Shown here: piece after piece, positions 1-12,256 of the stretch
How positions within the stretch are numbered: position 1 is the stretch's first letter
How the letters are laid out: each line of letters opens with the position of its first letter
Assembly (NCBI GenBank): GCA_020747065.1
Contig: JAGMVK010000006.1
Span: 1,426,001-1,490,000, forward strand
DNA from: Cadophora sp. MPI-SDFR-AT-0126
Taxonomy: Eukaryota; Ascomycota; Leotiomycetes; Helotiales; Ploettnerulaceae
DNA length: 64,000 nucleotides
Direction of reading: 5' to 3'
Notes under the pieces: generated by a model
Told to the model about the DNA's origin: nothing
The model's database searches: none
The model's input: the letters and a program-made list of their open reading frames with translations, nothing else
Translations under genes and position numbers: made by a program

Positions 1-36
1 CTCTCCATCCTGGTAAGAGCCAAAGTCAGTGATAGA

Positions 37-1402
37 TCAAATACTTGCGGCCTTTGGACAACTCACTTCATGCACAGCATGCCCCTTCGCTATTATTGCG
101 AAGCTATCTCTCAGTATGATCTCATAGACTACAGTTGAGAACAACGTGGCAGGAACGTTCACAAGAATTGCAATAGCTGAGTAGTCTCCAAAGGCGTCCC
201 CTCCGAAGAATATAGCAGCAACGATGCGCGTTCCGAGATCACGAGCCAAGTTGGTTGAGATCGTTACATTGGCGAAACCCCAAACCATATTCGCGTAGCT
301 TATTCTCTCATCAATAATGTCCCCAAAGAATTTGGAGACTTTTACTCACGCTAAGCCAATTATGAAGGGCGCAGAAGTAGGGGCAACGAAAGGATTTGCT
401 GGATCTAGTACGGCCCAGATTACGATCCTAGCTCTTGTCAACATTCGTTCTCCATGACCTGTAATAGATACTTACCCGATGAAGCTATCAACAAAGAATT
501 CTATGAAGAACAAGTATCCGTAGTTGGTCTGTGTTGGTGCCGGAAAACTGCAAAGGATACTGCCAGGTCCTCCGAGCGAATTCGGGCTAATTCCTTCCGC
601 CCTGAACTGGACAGCGAGAGCTGATATTTCTGGCCAGCTAGGTAACAGCAGAGTCAATAAATGCCATATTTAGAATGTCTTGGAGAGAGGAAAAGAGATG
701 TCCTAAATAATCTTGAAACATTCAAAAGAGGAAAGATTGGGCTTCCCCATTACCTACTATTGCCCAACCAAAACAAGACCAGCAATAAAAGAACCAAGGA
801 TTTGAGCAAAGATGTATCTCGGCACTTTTGACCATGGGAACCTGAGACTTGTCAGCTAGATCCATTAATTCACTGAAACATTCCTTGCTTACCCTTGCCA
901 GATAGCGAAGCAAATCGTAATAGCTGGGTTGAAGTGTCCACCTGATGTTGGACCGCAGACAATAATGGCAAAAGCGATTCCAATTGCGTAGGCCCAACCA
1001 ATTTGGAATAAAGAGCCAAATACTGGCTCTGTCTTGTTGAGAAAGAATGAAGCTTGTGAGGCAATTCCCGGATAGACCTATGCCATCAAGGTACTTAGCT
1101 CTCGAATATGAAAGACATGCTTCGAGAGCTGAAAAGGATAGACTGTTGAACGAAAATACGGAGTTCTGCACCATACGTACATAGAAGAAGACTCCAAGAG
1201 CCTCGGCAGCCATTTCTCTCATCCATCTCGGTCGGGCATGTTCAAAATCGAGTTTCCTTTGAGAGACTGGTTTCGGTGGCACGACATTACGTTGGACATG
1301 TCTTTGTACAGCATCAGTAACTCCAATTTCCATGTCATGCGTGTGCAGTCTTTCAGGTTCATAGCCAGTAGTACGCGAATTCTCGATATGATTGGACGAC
1401 AT
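37..1402 (-). CDS. Aquaporin / aquaglyceroporin-like channel (MIP family)
   Basis: A membrane channel of the major intrinsic protein family, expected to pass water, glycerol or other small neutral solutes. Six exons join in frame: 1402-1181, 1077-893, 841-758, 637-476, 427-350 and 298-37, giving about 330 residues, usual for the family. The N-terminal ~65 residues are hydrophilic. The first pore motif, GGHFNPAIT, is intact. The second, which is NPARDLG in classical glycerol facilitators, reads NLARDLG, so Pro is replaced by Leu while the selectivity-filter Arg and the following Asp (a glycerol-facilitator trait) are kept. The start is the first ATG of the open frame (MSSNHIENS). It lies on the same strand as the hexose transporter at 3.7-6.1 kb but is separated by 2.3 kb. 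The fold assignment is firm; the substrate is inference. Confidence 0.88.
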
Positions 1403-3702
1403 CTTTGGGGATGTCTATGTTGTAAGAATACGGTGAAGCTGGAGTGGAATTTGATTACTGGAGAACTGGAGATAAATCTGGGGAAGAGGTGGAAGGCTAT
1501 GGAGAGGCTGTGGAGAGATTGTGGGGGTGGGTATTTATCTCCTATCGATTTTTGCTATGCACTGTCAGCTCGGACATTATCTCCCCCTCAACTCGAGGGC
1601 GAGCAGAAAGCCAAGTGGGGTTCATGCCTGCGAAATTTGTCCCCTCTAGGCAGGTGTACGGGGGATATGTAAATGGCTATCAATACAAGTGGAGCAATAC
1701 GTTGAGTCTCATTCAGGCTTCTGGACGAGTGTCAAGAAGGAGCCATTTCCACTTAAAACACTCCATCTTCAAAAGTAACAAGCACGGGCGTTGTGACGAG
1801 AATTGGCCATGACAAAGAGGTAGACCTTGATCCTTTTCTAACAGATGAGGCAACCTTCATTCTTGTGAGAGCAGCAAAAACCGACGGGCTACGTAATGGC
1901 TCTGGTAGTCAGAGCCGTCTCGAGGTCCTGGATTCCGGACGACCAACTACTCGTTTCACTCCGAGACCGACGGCTGGAGACACCCATTTCTCCCACTTGA
2001 GGCTTGTTGGGGGGCCACCTCGCTTCTCATCCACACCAATCACTTCCTGCGAGACTGAGATACGGTAGTTGTTTCTTGCCCCGATCTCGCGACTAGACCC
2101 TAGATTGGCTTGGTGTGAGCCATCGCCATCGACGTAAGCATTCAGATGGTGCGGGGGAGATCTACACCTCCAAGTTTTGACAGCTTAGCTTGTCCAATAA
2201 GTCGTATCGAACTTCTGTTGCCTCTGAAGCCATGTGCTAATTTTCGGTGTTAAAATAGTTGCATTACCCTGCCGCACCAGTCTCCAAGATATCCTTGTCG
2301 TCTAATTTCTCCTCCCATCTGGTGACATTGGACGAATGAAAGATCTAGGACTAGGTTCGAGTATTTGAGGTTGCTGGGATTCATTGATTCTGGGACAACT
2401 ATACCTCGGGAGACTTGTCTAGCCGAGGTATTCTGAGGGGATCTTCACTAATACTTATGTTGAATCAGTTTACCTTAAAATGATAGAGAGTGATTCTCTC
2501 AAGATCGAGCTTCCTAGAAGACTTATTTGATTTATACATCTTCTATAAGATCCAGTAACAACAAGCATTCTTAATAGAAGAATTTAGCTTAGATAACAAC
2601 TTAAAGATAAAGAAAAGATCTTCTGTGAGATCGAGTAACAACTGGTATACGCGAAAACTTATCTGGCTTAGTAAACCTAGGATAGAGGGAGGGTCTGCAT
2701 GAGATCGAGTAACATTTCGTATTCCTAGAAAATTAATTGAGTTAGGAATGAAAGGATGAGATGAAACAGAGGCTCCACGATATCTGGTTGTTATCGAGCA
2801 GAGAAAGCCTGTCGTCTCCAAACCCGACAGGTGGCGTCCGCGGAGGTGGAGCACCATACTCGTGTGGTTCCACAAAAAATGTCCCAGATGCCAGAAGAGT
2901 AAAAAAATATGGCGTCCCTATTGCCGTGTGATCCATCCGGCATCTTCGGTATGGCATGGCGTCAAGGTACAGACGCGGGTCTTCTTCTCAGCCTGTGCTT
3001 GTGACATCGGAGGACATAATCTTGGAGTGTAGAAGTATTTTTTTCTCCTGTGCCCATGTTGATGTTATTTTATCGTTTCGAGGCTTTTCGGCTCTTGTGG
3101 ATTGGCAAAGCTTGTCATAAAGCCGCAACGCCACAGCAGGCCTCGCAGCCAATTGTTGGTTCTTCCAACCTCCCTTCGACACACGGGAAATGCCAAAGCT
3201 GGATTTGAGGACAAAAAAGATATTCTATTGCTTTAATCACTCAGCTAAATACTTCATTAGTTCTTCATTGCTATGGGGGATTGCTGAAGCCACTTACCAA
3301 AGGGACTTTTATCATGTGACTGTGTCGAAGATTTTACTATTTCGTCAGTCATTCATTAAATTTTTGAGCAAGCCAAGAGAGAGCGAGGGGGCAGTACTCA
3401 ACAGAGTTAAAATCTACATGATATTATTTATTACCGTTTCCTATATCTTAAATTGCGATGGCACGAACCAAAGCCTACTCGGTTATCAATTTGTACAGAG
3501 CTGAGGATGGAATCCAACCAGCACCAAAAAAATTCACATGGATAGAACCCTCCAATGCCAAGCCGTCTGTTGCTATCCTATCCCCTTCACTTGCTCCAAT
3601 TCAAAGCCCTCGGACGTCTCAAGAATATTTGGCAGCTCTTTGCCACCATGGCTTGCTACTCGATAGACCTCAATCGACCGCCTTGAGACCATGACACGTG
3701 AC
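1403..3702. other. Intergenic, 2.3 kb
   Basis: The stretch lies upstream of the aquaporin and downstream of the hexose transporter. Open frames here are short and show no recognisable protein signature. The middle becomes AT-rich between about 2460 and 2760 and contains the degenerate tandem repeat listed separately. The part next to 1403 should carry the aquaporin promoter, but no single motif stands out. Confidence 0.6.
2502..2747. repeat. Degenerate tandem repeat, unit about 75 bp, AT-rich
   Basis: The motif AGATCGAGTAACA (one copy AGATCCAGTAACA, one truncated after AGATCGAG) recurs at 2502, 2548, 2628 and 2702. Each is followed by a similar tract of the form TTCCTAGAAnACTTATTTGnnTTA. Spacings are 46, 80 and 74 bp, so the first unit is shortened. 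Copies differ by many substitutions and small indels. The AT-richness and decay are compatible with an old repeat altered by repeat-induced point mutation, but that is inference. No coding potential or terminal inverted repeat was seen. Confidence 0.7.
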
Positions 3703-6096
3703 TTAATGGTTGGATACGTCTGCGATGGGATCCGGTGCAGTTTCCTTCCTTCTAGCACTTTCACTAGCTTCCAGATCTGGGCCGGTACCAGCAGCATCTC
3801 CTCTTACGAGTCTCTCGGTGGTAACGAGTTGCTCGGGCGGGGGCGCTATCCACTCGGAACTCTTCCTACACAGCAGAAACGCCGAGTCAGTCCCTCGGAT
3901 ACCTTTTCATTACCGGCATATCGTTGGAATGAACTTACCAAGGTACGACGTGAGTGATGTACATCGTATCAACTTCTTCTAGAGTGCGGCCTATCTCGGG
4001 TTAGCACAAACGGCAGCAAAATTTGGAAAGGCCTGCTCACCTTGTCCTTCCATGACGAAGAAATAGACAGTTCCGGCTGCTAGGAAGAGGCAGCTAGCGA
4101 ATATATATCCGTATCTAAAGTCTATGTCGCCTACAATAAATGGAGTGAAGAATGCGAGCAAGAAGTTCCAAAACCCTGGGTGAAGCCAGTCAAATTAGCT
4201 AAACTCCGGACTTGACAATCTGACCATGTTGCTGAAAATTCATCATAAATATAATGAGGGCGGATATGCGAGCTATCCTGAGAACTTACAATTTGAAGCT
4301 GTAGCCAGAGCCATGGCGTTGGAACGATATCTTGACGGATACAGTTCTGCGATGATAGTCCAAACGATGGGCCCCCATGTTGTTGCAAACCCGAGGATGA
4401 ATAGACAGGCAAACACTATAAGTGCTTTTCCAGCGTGTGGTGTATTCTCTGGGGTATCTAGATCAAGTGAAAAGTGACCGACGGATGCAAATACCATGAA
4501 GCAAACAAACATCCATGCAGCACCGTAGATCTACAGCAAGAGTCTCAGGGTCAGCACTTCAATTATCAGTAGTCATTTGGACAAGTATCAAAACAAATTC
4601 AGGACATATAGGTGGAGAAGAAATCCCGGAAACGCCTTTCAATGGAGTGAAGAACTGGGGGACCTACAAGCGATTTTCGTCTACCATAATGCTCGACAAT
4701 GTAGAGACCAAGGAATGTTGATCCGAAGTTCACGCCACCTAAGATGATCTGCGTCACAAAAGAGTTGTTGATCCCAGTAGACTTGAAAATCACGGTGCCA
4801 TAGTAGACTGGAGAGCAGAACATCAGTAAATGAAGCTCGGGTCATTTATGACCTAATAGGTCAGGTAGAACAGGTACTCACAAAAGTAATTGGCGCCTGT
4901 CAACTGCTGAAGCATTTGAAGTGCGACTCCAAGGGCTATTCGGTACGCCATCCGGGGACCAGTGAACATATCAAAGTATCTTGTCGTCGCCGCGTGAAGC
5001 ATCTCCTCGTCATGCTTGGCCTTGATCTCGGCCAATTCTTCCGCAACGATTCGGTGGTTGTCAGATACACCGTAAAGCTTTGTCATCGTCCTCTTTGCTT
5101 GGTCTATCTTCCCATTACGATAGTCATAACGCGGACTCTCTGGAAAGAATATGATACCAAATCCAAGTATTAACACCCACAAGAACGAGATGCCCATGGG
5201 TATTCTCCAGGAACCAGTGTTGTCTCTGTCCTCGGTACCAAAATTAATGCAATTCGCAACGAAGATACCGAGTGTTATGAACAGTTGGTATGTACTGTGA
5301 ATATTTAGTGACGTTCGCTTAGTTGAAATTAGTACAAACCTGATGAGAGCACCTCTGATCTGGCGAGGAGCACTTTCCCCCTGATACATGGGCACGAGCA
5401 AAGAGAGAGCTCCTACACCTAGCCCAGCGATCCATCTTCCCACCACGATCTAGTCAATATCTTAGTATTGCTTACTTGAAAATTCGAGGAGCCGAGATGG
5501 CCCTCGGGACTTAGAAACTCGGACAGGTCTCTCCTGATAGAGATCGTGTGGCATGAGTAGATGGAAGGGGAGATTGGACTTACTTGATACCATTTTGGAT
5601 GGGGCGCTGTCATTTGAACGATCAACCCAACGTGGAGGACAAGACACCAAGCGAATATACTCCATTTCCTGCCAATTCTATCCGCAATGGGCCCGCCTAT
5701 TAAGGCTCCCATAAGAGTACCAATTGAGAGCTACAGAAGTTAGGCTTGAGACAAAGATTTGAGACAAACACGTACCAGCCCAACGATAAGACCCGAACGA
5801 ACGTTGCTGAAATGGTAACCACTGCCATCATTGTTTCTCTGCCCGAATTGTTCCTGGAAATCCCTCATTCCCAAGAAACCAGAGATCTGTCCCGTGTCAT
5901 ATCCGAAGATGAATCCGCCCATGGAGACGAACACACCCATGATGAAAGAGTGGATAGTGAGAAGTGGTACAGGGGAATTGTCGTAAGGACCATTGTAAAC
6001 CTGCTTTTCATGATGAGATGCTTCTCCATCGGACGTTGAGTTTCGATTACCAGCCCCGAAGGGTAGCTGAGCCTTGAGTTTCGAAAGTGTGCCCAT
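3703..6096 (-). CDS. Hexose transporter (MFS sugar porter, HXT type)
   Basis: A proton- or gradient-driven sugar carrier of the plasma membrane. Nine exons can be joined in frame: 6096-5776, 5730-5584, 5449-5340, 5294-4882, 4807-4668, 4530-4290, 4175-4041, 3990-3939 and 3865-3703, giving about 573 residues, normal for fungal HXT proteins. Sugar-porter signatures appear in order: GGFIFGYDTGQISGFL in helix 1, ADRIGRKW in loop 2-3, FPESPRY after helix 6, QQLTGANYFFYYGT in helix 7, HYGRRKS in loop 8-9 and AELYPSRYRS after helix 10. The tail after helix 12 (GRTLEEVDTMY) is family-typical and ends in a charged segment. The assignment is very secure. Whether it is a low- or high-affinity glucose carrier, or a non-transporting sensor of the Rgt2 type, cannot be told; the C-terminal tail is short for a sensor. 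Confidence 0.95.
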
Positions 6097-7092
6097 TGCG
6101 CTGTCTGATTATGTGATAGAAGAAAGTGGTTTGTACAGAAACCTACCAGGAATCGAGCGAAGAAGGGCGACTGTGCCTTATAAGCATCATTGATACGGGA
6201 TTATACATCTCCGCATGCGGTCATTGAAAAATTTCTCATGGCACAGGATCAACCATACGGCTGCCGTTTCTGGGAGACCGAGGAGTGATTCGTGATACCC
6301 AAATCCGCCATGTCACCAGACATGTAGAATCATGGACTCGTATCCACATCCCCACACCATTCTCCTCCGGAATCGTGATATACCCCAACTTTTCGAATCA
6401 TCATTGCCGAAGTATCCGTTACCTGGTGATTCCGAGAGGAATTTTTGGCCACTGAAAGCTCTGATGACTAATCTAGGCAATGTGTTGCGGAAGGCTCGGC
6501 GATCCGAGTCTGATGTGAGAGGTCACACCTGCGTGGTGCTTAGAAGAGTGCAAGGGACAATAAAATAAGCTTCTTCCTCGGATCCGATAAGTCGCACTCT
6601 CTGAGAGTCGCTGAGAGGAGAAATCGGTCCTACCTCAAGGTCTCATGAGCCTCAAAAGGGCCGATTTTGAGGATTTGGGACTGAAGTCACTTCATGTATG
6701 CTATATGACGTACTTATCAGCAATTCTGTCGAGACATTTCGAGTCCAGAATGGAGCTGACAGCATCAGAACATCTGATCTTACATGATTGTTAACTTGCG
6801 CAAGCTTGACAGACATGGGATTTGTTGTCAAGGTCACTAAGCGAGACGACGATCAGCCTCTCTCCCCGCAAAGTCTGTTCGGGATTGAGGCCAGGCTAGT
6901 CAATATCAGAAGGAAGAGTTCATCCTTTCGGGCCGTCGCTGCTCCAATAGAAATCTGTGAGATTCTACGTGTCAGAGTCAGGTTGTAGCTTACTTCGATT
7001 TCCACTATTTACCTTGGAGACAAGTTCGCGGGACCCCGACAGGCGGGGGATGTTTGAACAGCCATTCAGGCTCGATTTATTTACTATATATG
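6097..7092. other. Intergenic: hexose transporter promoter and MED13 3' flank
   Basis: About 1 kb between the transporter start and the MED13 stop. The part just above 6096 should be the transporter promoter; it contains the ATG-free stretch expected of a 5' leader. No other gene, repeat or RNA was recognised. Confidence 0.5.
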
Positions 7093-10000
7093 TCACATCA
7101 ACATGTACAAAGTTTTGACAGCTTTCTCAGCTGCAGCAATATGCCATGGTCTTATGTCCAGAACAGTATCAACAACACCTCTTGCTCTTGCGAGAGTTCC
7201 GAGGCCCCTATAGTACCCCAGCATCTCCCGTAACAATGACTCGTGAAATGTTCTTGGGTTCCCAACAACCTCACTATGCACAATATTGACCTCCATAACA
7301 ATGGGAGGATCGGAAGCATTCGTTCCGCCACGTTTGATGAGATATCCACTGATGAGGGCCGGATTGGTTTCCATTAGTGAGTTTGAGTTGTTCAGGCGAT
7401 GTGAGAGGACTGCGCCCCAGGTCTGGTCGGTGTAGTCGATCAGCCGGGCGTCTTGATCAGGTTCTGCTGGTACTTCTGCAGGTGCAGCGGTAGTGTTTTC
7501 ACGAACTGGCGTTGGTGCGTTTTCAGGCGACAAAATCGACGACTGCAAAGCCTGAGGGGTAGATACTGGAGTAGTGGCAGGTTGTGCTCCGTAAGCATTC
7601 GGTGTCAATGTGATAAAGGCTGGCAGCAGTTTCAGTGATGGATCTGTTTGAACGGTCACTAGAGTGAGGCTAATCTGAGCATTCGACTCTTTCGATGCGA
7701 GGCCCGTCCAGAACTCAAACTCCGAGGAGTCCATCACTCCAACTCTGGCAATTATGATGCGCCAGTGGATCTTTTTACTCGCTACGACCTGCAGTGTCGT
7801 TTCCCAGATCTCATTTGCAACTTCGGTGAACGGTGTCGAGATTGGTTCGTTTTTACGGCCCAGGCAGTATGAAGCAGTCATCTGCCGGGTCCCTCTATTG
7901 TCTGTCCATGCAGCAGTGATCCATCGATCATCGATGCTCTGAGCATATGCAATGTGGAGACATGTATTCTCCTGGAGTAAAGATGCAGAAGGATTCGCAT
8001 TTAATTTGAAGTCTATTATCCTAGGTAGTGGTCGCTCCAACATGATGGCAGGTGAGGATGAGGAAGAGGTGAAGTCTATGCACCGATCATATACCTCCAT
8101 TGAAAGTCGAAAGTACTTCGAAGGTGTCGGAATCGCAAGCGAAGTGGGAGATGTGATGAAATCCAAAGGAATGAGCTGCAACACCAATTCATTTGCTGTG
8201 TTTGCCCTTCTCTCAGAAAGGGCTTTCCTGTAGAGATTGAATAGATGTTGAAATGCAGAGCAAATGTGGACAAGGAGTACACTGTTGTCAACCGGGTAGA
8301 CAAAATAAACAACAAAATTTCTTTCACCCACGGGCAAGGAAGAAAGTGTTCTATTTAGCCGAGTAGCGGTCTCCTTCAGAGTGGTCAAGTGGTGCATTTT
8401 GTTTTGTGACGTTGTGTCCACAGTAAATGGCAGGAGACCGCTGCCAATATCTTTGGATTCCACTTTATCGTGGCTACCAAATCTCGAGGATTCGTACACA
8501 CTTCTCATTTGGTCAAGAAATGTACTGGCATATGCAGCTACTCCTTCGAGATTCGGATAGACACAAACAGCGTCAATATCTTTGGTGCCTTTCGAGGGCC
8601 CTAGGCCAAGATTCTCCCAGAAAGGTACCGAGGAGGGAAGAATTGACAGCCTCAAATCTGATCTCCGAACTTCGATCTGTGGAGGGTTGATCAAGAACGG
8701 ATTGTTGGTTCTTGTATCTAGGCCATTTGTGCCCCTAGGATTTGGAGTAGGCCGAGGGGGCAGCCTGAGCGCTTGTGATAAGATAGGTATTCCCTGAATG
8801 TCGAGGAAAGCGCGCATAGAGCAGATGGTCCCGTCTTTGAGACATGAATTCGCAGCTTTTGATAGTTTGTTCAGCAGTAGTTTCGTTGCAGAAACTTTAT
8901 CCCATGACGGAGAGACATCGCTCCCATTCAGACCGGAGAGATGAAGTGTCCCTGAAACAGCTTGGTCTGCAAGAATTTGCGCTGTTGCAATTCGTTCCAG
9001 ATCCGAAAGTGTGTCAGGCTCCACATCTGGCTCAGGAGAGGTAAAGTAGGTATTCAGAGCCCAATCTGCTGGATCTGTATCGAGCAGGGGCAACTGGGAG
9101 CCGCTCATAGACTGAGGGGTACCCACTGACTGCTCGAAATCCATAGCTAGGGTATCGAAAGTCGAGGCGGTATCGCCCTCTTCTTCGCCCTCCCATTTGC
9201 GCTTGACACCAAACTTCGAGCCAACCAAAGCTTCGTCTGTAGTATGGCTACTGTCATCCTGTTCTGAAACGGGGCTCCCCCCATCTGAGGTCATCAAATA
9301 ATCCATCGGGTCTTCTACCAGCTTTGGTTGGTTATCCAAAGCCTTCTCGCCTAGCATCCGGGCTATATTTCCCATTTCTAGGGTACCCTCATGTGCTTTG
9401 CGTCGACCTGTAAGGTACTTTGTCTGTGGTAGCCCAGACATATCACCAGGGTTGTGTTTCCTTCTTTGGGGAGAAAAGTCGAACTGACCATGTGAACTAT
9501 ATTTCTCATTCACAGATCGCAGTGAGTCCACAAACTCAATTTGCTTGAAGAGGCTGGCACGCCTAGGTTCTTTTCTCGCTTTTGACAGTGTCGATTCCTG
9601 AACGAGTTTCTGGAATATTATCTCTTTGTTGAATGGAATGTTGACAACTGGCTGAGAATGCTGCGAATCTTCGGCTTTGGTCTGAGCAGATTCAGCTGTC
9701 AAAGCATCCGGCACCACAGCAGCTACATCTACCGGCGCTGGCTTAGGGTTTTCCTTGTGGACCAGGCTATCTTTGACGACGATTTCTGAGCCGTTGCCTT
9801 CCAAGGTGTCTGTCATTGACATAGTTGGCTCGGCGATCTGAGTAATGGCATCTGGCTCTTTGGTGGTAGGTACGGGAGCTGGCGATGGTGGCTTAATGTC
9901 AAACTCGTCTACATCAGGTTCATCGAAGAAATTAAAGTCGTCATCTGTTATATGTGTTCCGAACATGTCACCCCCAAGGTCGCCAAAGAGATTATCGTTA

Positions 10001-11690
10001 TCATTTTCATGTTCGTTGTCGTTGTCATTCTCATTGTAATGCACCGTCGAATTCGTCCGATCTTCTTTCTTTGCAGGCGTTCCCCACAAATCCGTGTCCG
10101 CATCCACCACTGTTGGATGTGGAGGATTGGAACCGCCTGTTTCATGCGCAATCAGGTGATTGGGATTGCCAGGTGTCGACACATTGCCATCAAAAGACGG
10201 CGTCGCCCCAACAAGGTGTTGAGGTGCATCTGGGGGCGTTGGATAAATTGCACCGGCGTTACTGCCCCTTCGTAAGGCAGCCGGAGAAAAGCTATGAGAC
10301 TGTAATGCACGAGCTTCCACTTCGGCCTGCTCTTTTGACAGCGCATCAGCGGCCTGCTTCTCTTTCGATCGCTTAGAAACAATAGCTGCCCTCTCATCTT
10401 TGGATGTGAACCAATTTTCTGCGAACGCTAGCGGATCGCGATAAGTAGCGACTGAGTCTCTTGTCTGGGAATCGCGAGCTCCTGATGAGTTTGATGTCTG
10501 GAAACATAACAGTGCCGGCCAAGGAACAATAGCCAGTTCTTCCAGGAGCGGTATGCCTTGAGACTCGGAGTTCGGGTACGGTAAATGGCCACCGAGAATT
10601 TGGACATAAAGCCAGCCGCCAGCTTCAAGGGCAGCAGAATTCAGCCCCTTGGCAGACAACCATGTCAAACATCTCGACTGCCACGACTTGATGGTGAGGG
10701 GGTTTATGCCACAATTTGGTCGCAGGTCGAACAAGCTGCCCTGAAGCTGAGCAATGGATAGATTCCCTGGTAGCTTCTTGTCATCGGGTACACAGTAGAA
10801 CTTGGCCGCACTCCCACTAGGTGCAAGCCACAAGGGTGCTCCAGGAGGAAGTCCACACATTGCACTGGATGGACTGAATACGTGCCCCAAAGTCTGCAAT
10901 CCAAGGGCCATATCAGAGTGTGCCTTGAGAACAAGTACTCCCAATGAGGTGAGGCTGATATCCAGGGTAGCAAGCTCTATCTCATTTCCAGGCTGAGTAC
11001 TCGCCCCGATAGATCTCGAAGGTGCAAGTATCAAAGTCCTCGAATTCAAAGGTATGAAGTTATGGTCATGGCAAAGAAAATAAACTACTGAGCTGAGGAC
11101 TGCAGAGATGAAGTATTCATGTACATCCTTTGCAGATGCCGTGAACTCTGGTTTGTCACCAGGAGATGGAGTCGGAGGCTCCTGCATCACACTCAGGCTT
11201 GCATTCGTCTGTGTAGCCTTCGCATTGAGAGCTTGAGCATTTCGAAGAGCATTCTCCAGCGATGAAGAAGGAGACGAGCCGGCGCTTCCAGCAGTCATGG
11301 AGCTTCCCAATATCTGCTTGCCCCGAGCAAGACTAGCTGGCTCGTAGATTCCGCTTTCCCGTTGAAGAAGTCCCAAGCCTTGGATGTCCACTGAGGAACT
11401 TGAAGTACCGGAGTCTTTCGTAGGAGAGCCTGTGGAAGCGATGCTATTATAGAACAACCAAAGGCCTTCTCGGTAAGGATCGTGGTGTACTAATCTCCCG
11501 TCTTGCCTCCATCCTGCTTCAACTCGTAGGAGATGTTTCCTGGCCGCTCCCGAAGATGTGCTCTGGGACTCGAAGTATTCATAATTAATTGAAGAGAAAT
11601 TATTCTGATAGAGGATTAGAAAGCGTTTCTGGATGTTTGGATAGAACTCACAAAAGATATTACATTCGTAGGATACTCGCTGGGATCCAT
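7093..11690 (-). CDS. MED13: Mediator complex subunit 13 (SSN2/SRB9-like)
   Basis: Largest subunit of the CDK8 kinase module that binds Mediator and mostly represses RNA polymerase II transcription. The long frame is preceded by a 39-nt first exon (11690-11652) and a 47-bp intron (11651-11605), which gives the N-terminus MDPSEYPTNVISF joined to NNFSSINYEY. This matches the family's N-terminal pattern and replaces an unrelated start further out. The product is about 1,516 residues. The N-terminal conserved domain covers roughly the first 400 residues. The middle is low-complexity and acidic (Asn/Asp/Glu-rich near 530-580). The C-terminus has the conserved segments ALISGYLIKRGG, TFHESLLREMLGYYRGL and IRPWHIAAAEKA. 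Its start is 566 bp from the divergent ENP2 start. Confidence is high from both conserved ends. Confidence 0.92.
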
Positions 11691-12256
11691 GGTAACCGTA
11701 AATCATGAGGGCTCCGCGTCAACGGCGGAGAGTGCTTCGGCACGTCGCGCCAGGATAGAAAGCGTCACCTCCGGCCCGTGAGAAGTATATTCCGTTTACA
11801 GTCGACTCGAGACCAAGCTTGGGAGGGGCTGAACGATTGGAAGGTGGAGCTGGTGTTGGATTCGCAGGGCTCCATCATCGCAGCCAACGGCAAACGCTAT
11901 CGCAGCAGACCAGCCGGAAATGATTGATTGAGCTTGCAAGAAGTCCGGGGTTCAGGAGGTTGATGTTGACGATGATTGCGCTGGTGAAAACACTAGGTCG
12001 TGACTTTGACTTGGCTGGCTTGTAAGTGAGCGCAGGACATGTCCGGCCTCGCGACAGAGACCTTGAGGCTGGCGCATCACAGTTCGGCAAGGGACTAACT
12101 GGACTTTGGATCGAATGTGGCCGTGCAGGTCCCGCTGTGGCGGATCTACCCGCCACTAAACAGGCCTGAAGAAATATTTTATCTTTCTGGGAGCAGCCTC
12201 GTCTGTTCGATATCAGAGCAGAGCAATATTTGCGAAATGCATAACAGATCTTCAAT
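11691..12256. promoter_or_regulatory. Divergent promoter region MED13 / ENP2
   Basis: A 566-bp stretch between two head-to-head starts, so it must hold both promoters and both 5' leaders. It includes an open frame on the minus strand (11875-12294) with no protein signature. No classical TATA box is obvious at either end. Confidence 0.55.

Noticed and set aside
722..1180. Long open frame continuing past aquaporin exon 1 on the minus strand
   Set aside because: It reads through introns; spliced exons give the NPA-containing channel sequence instead.
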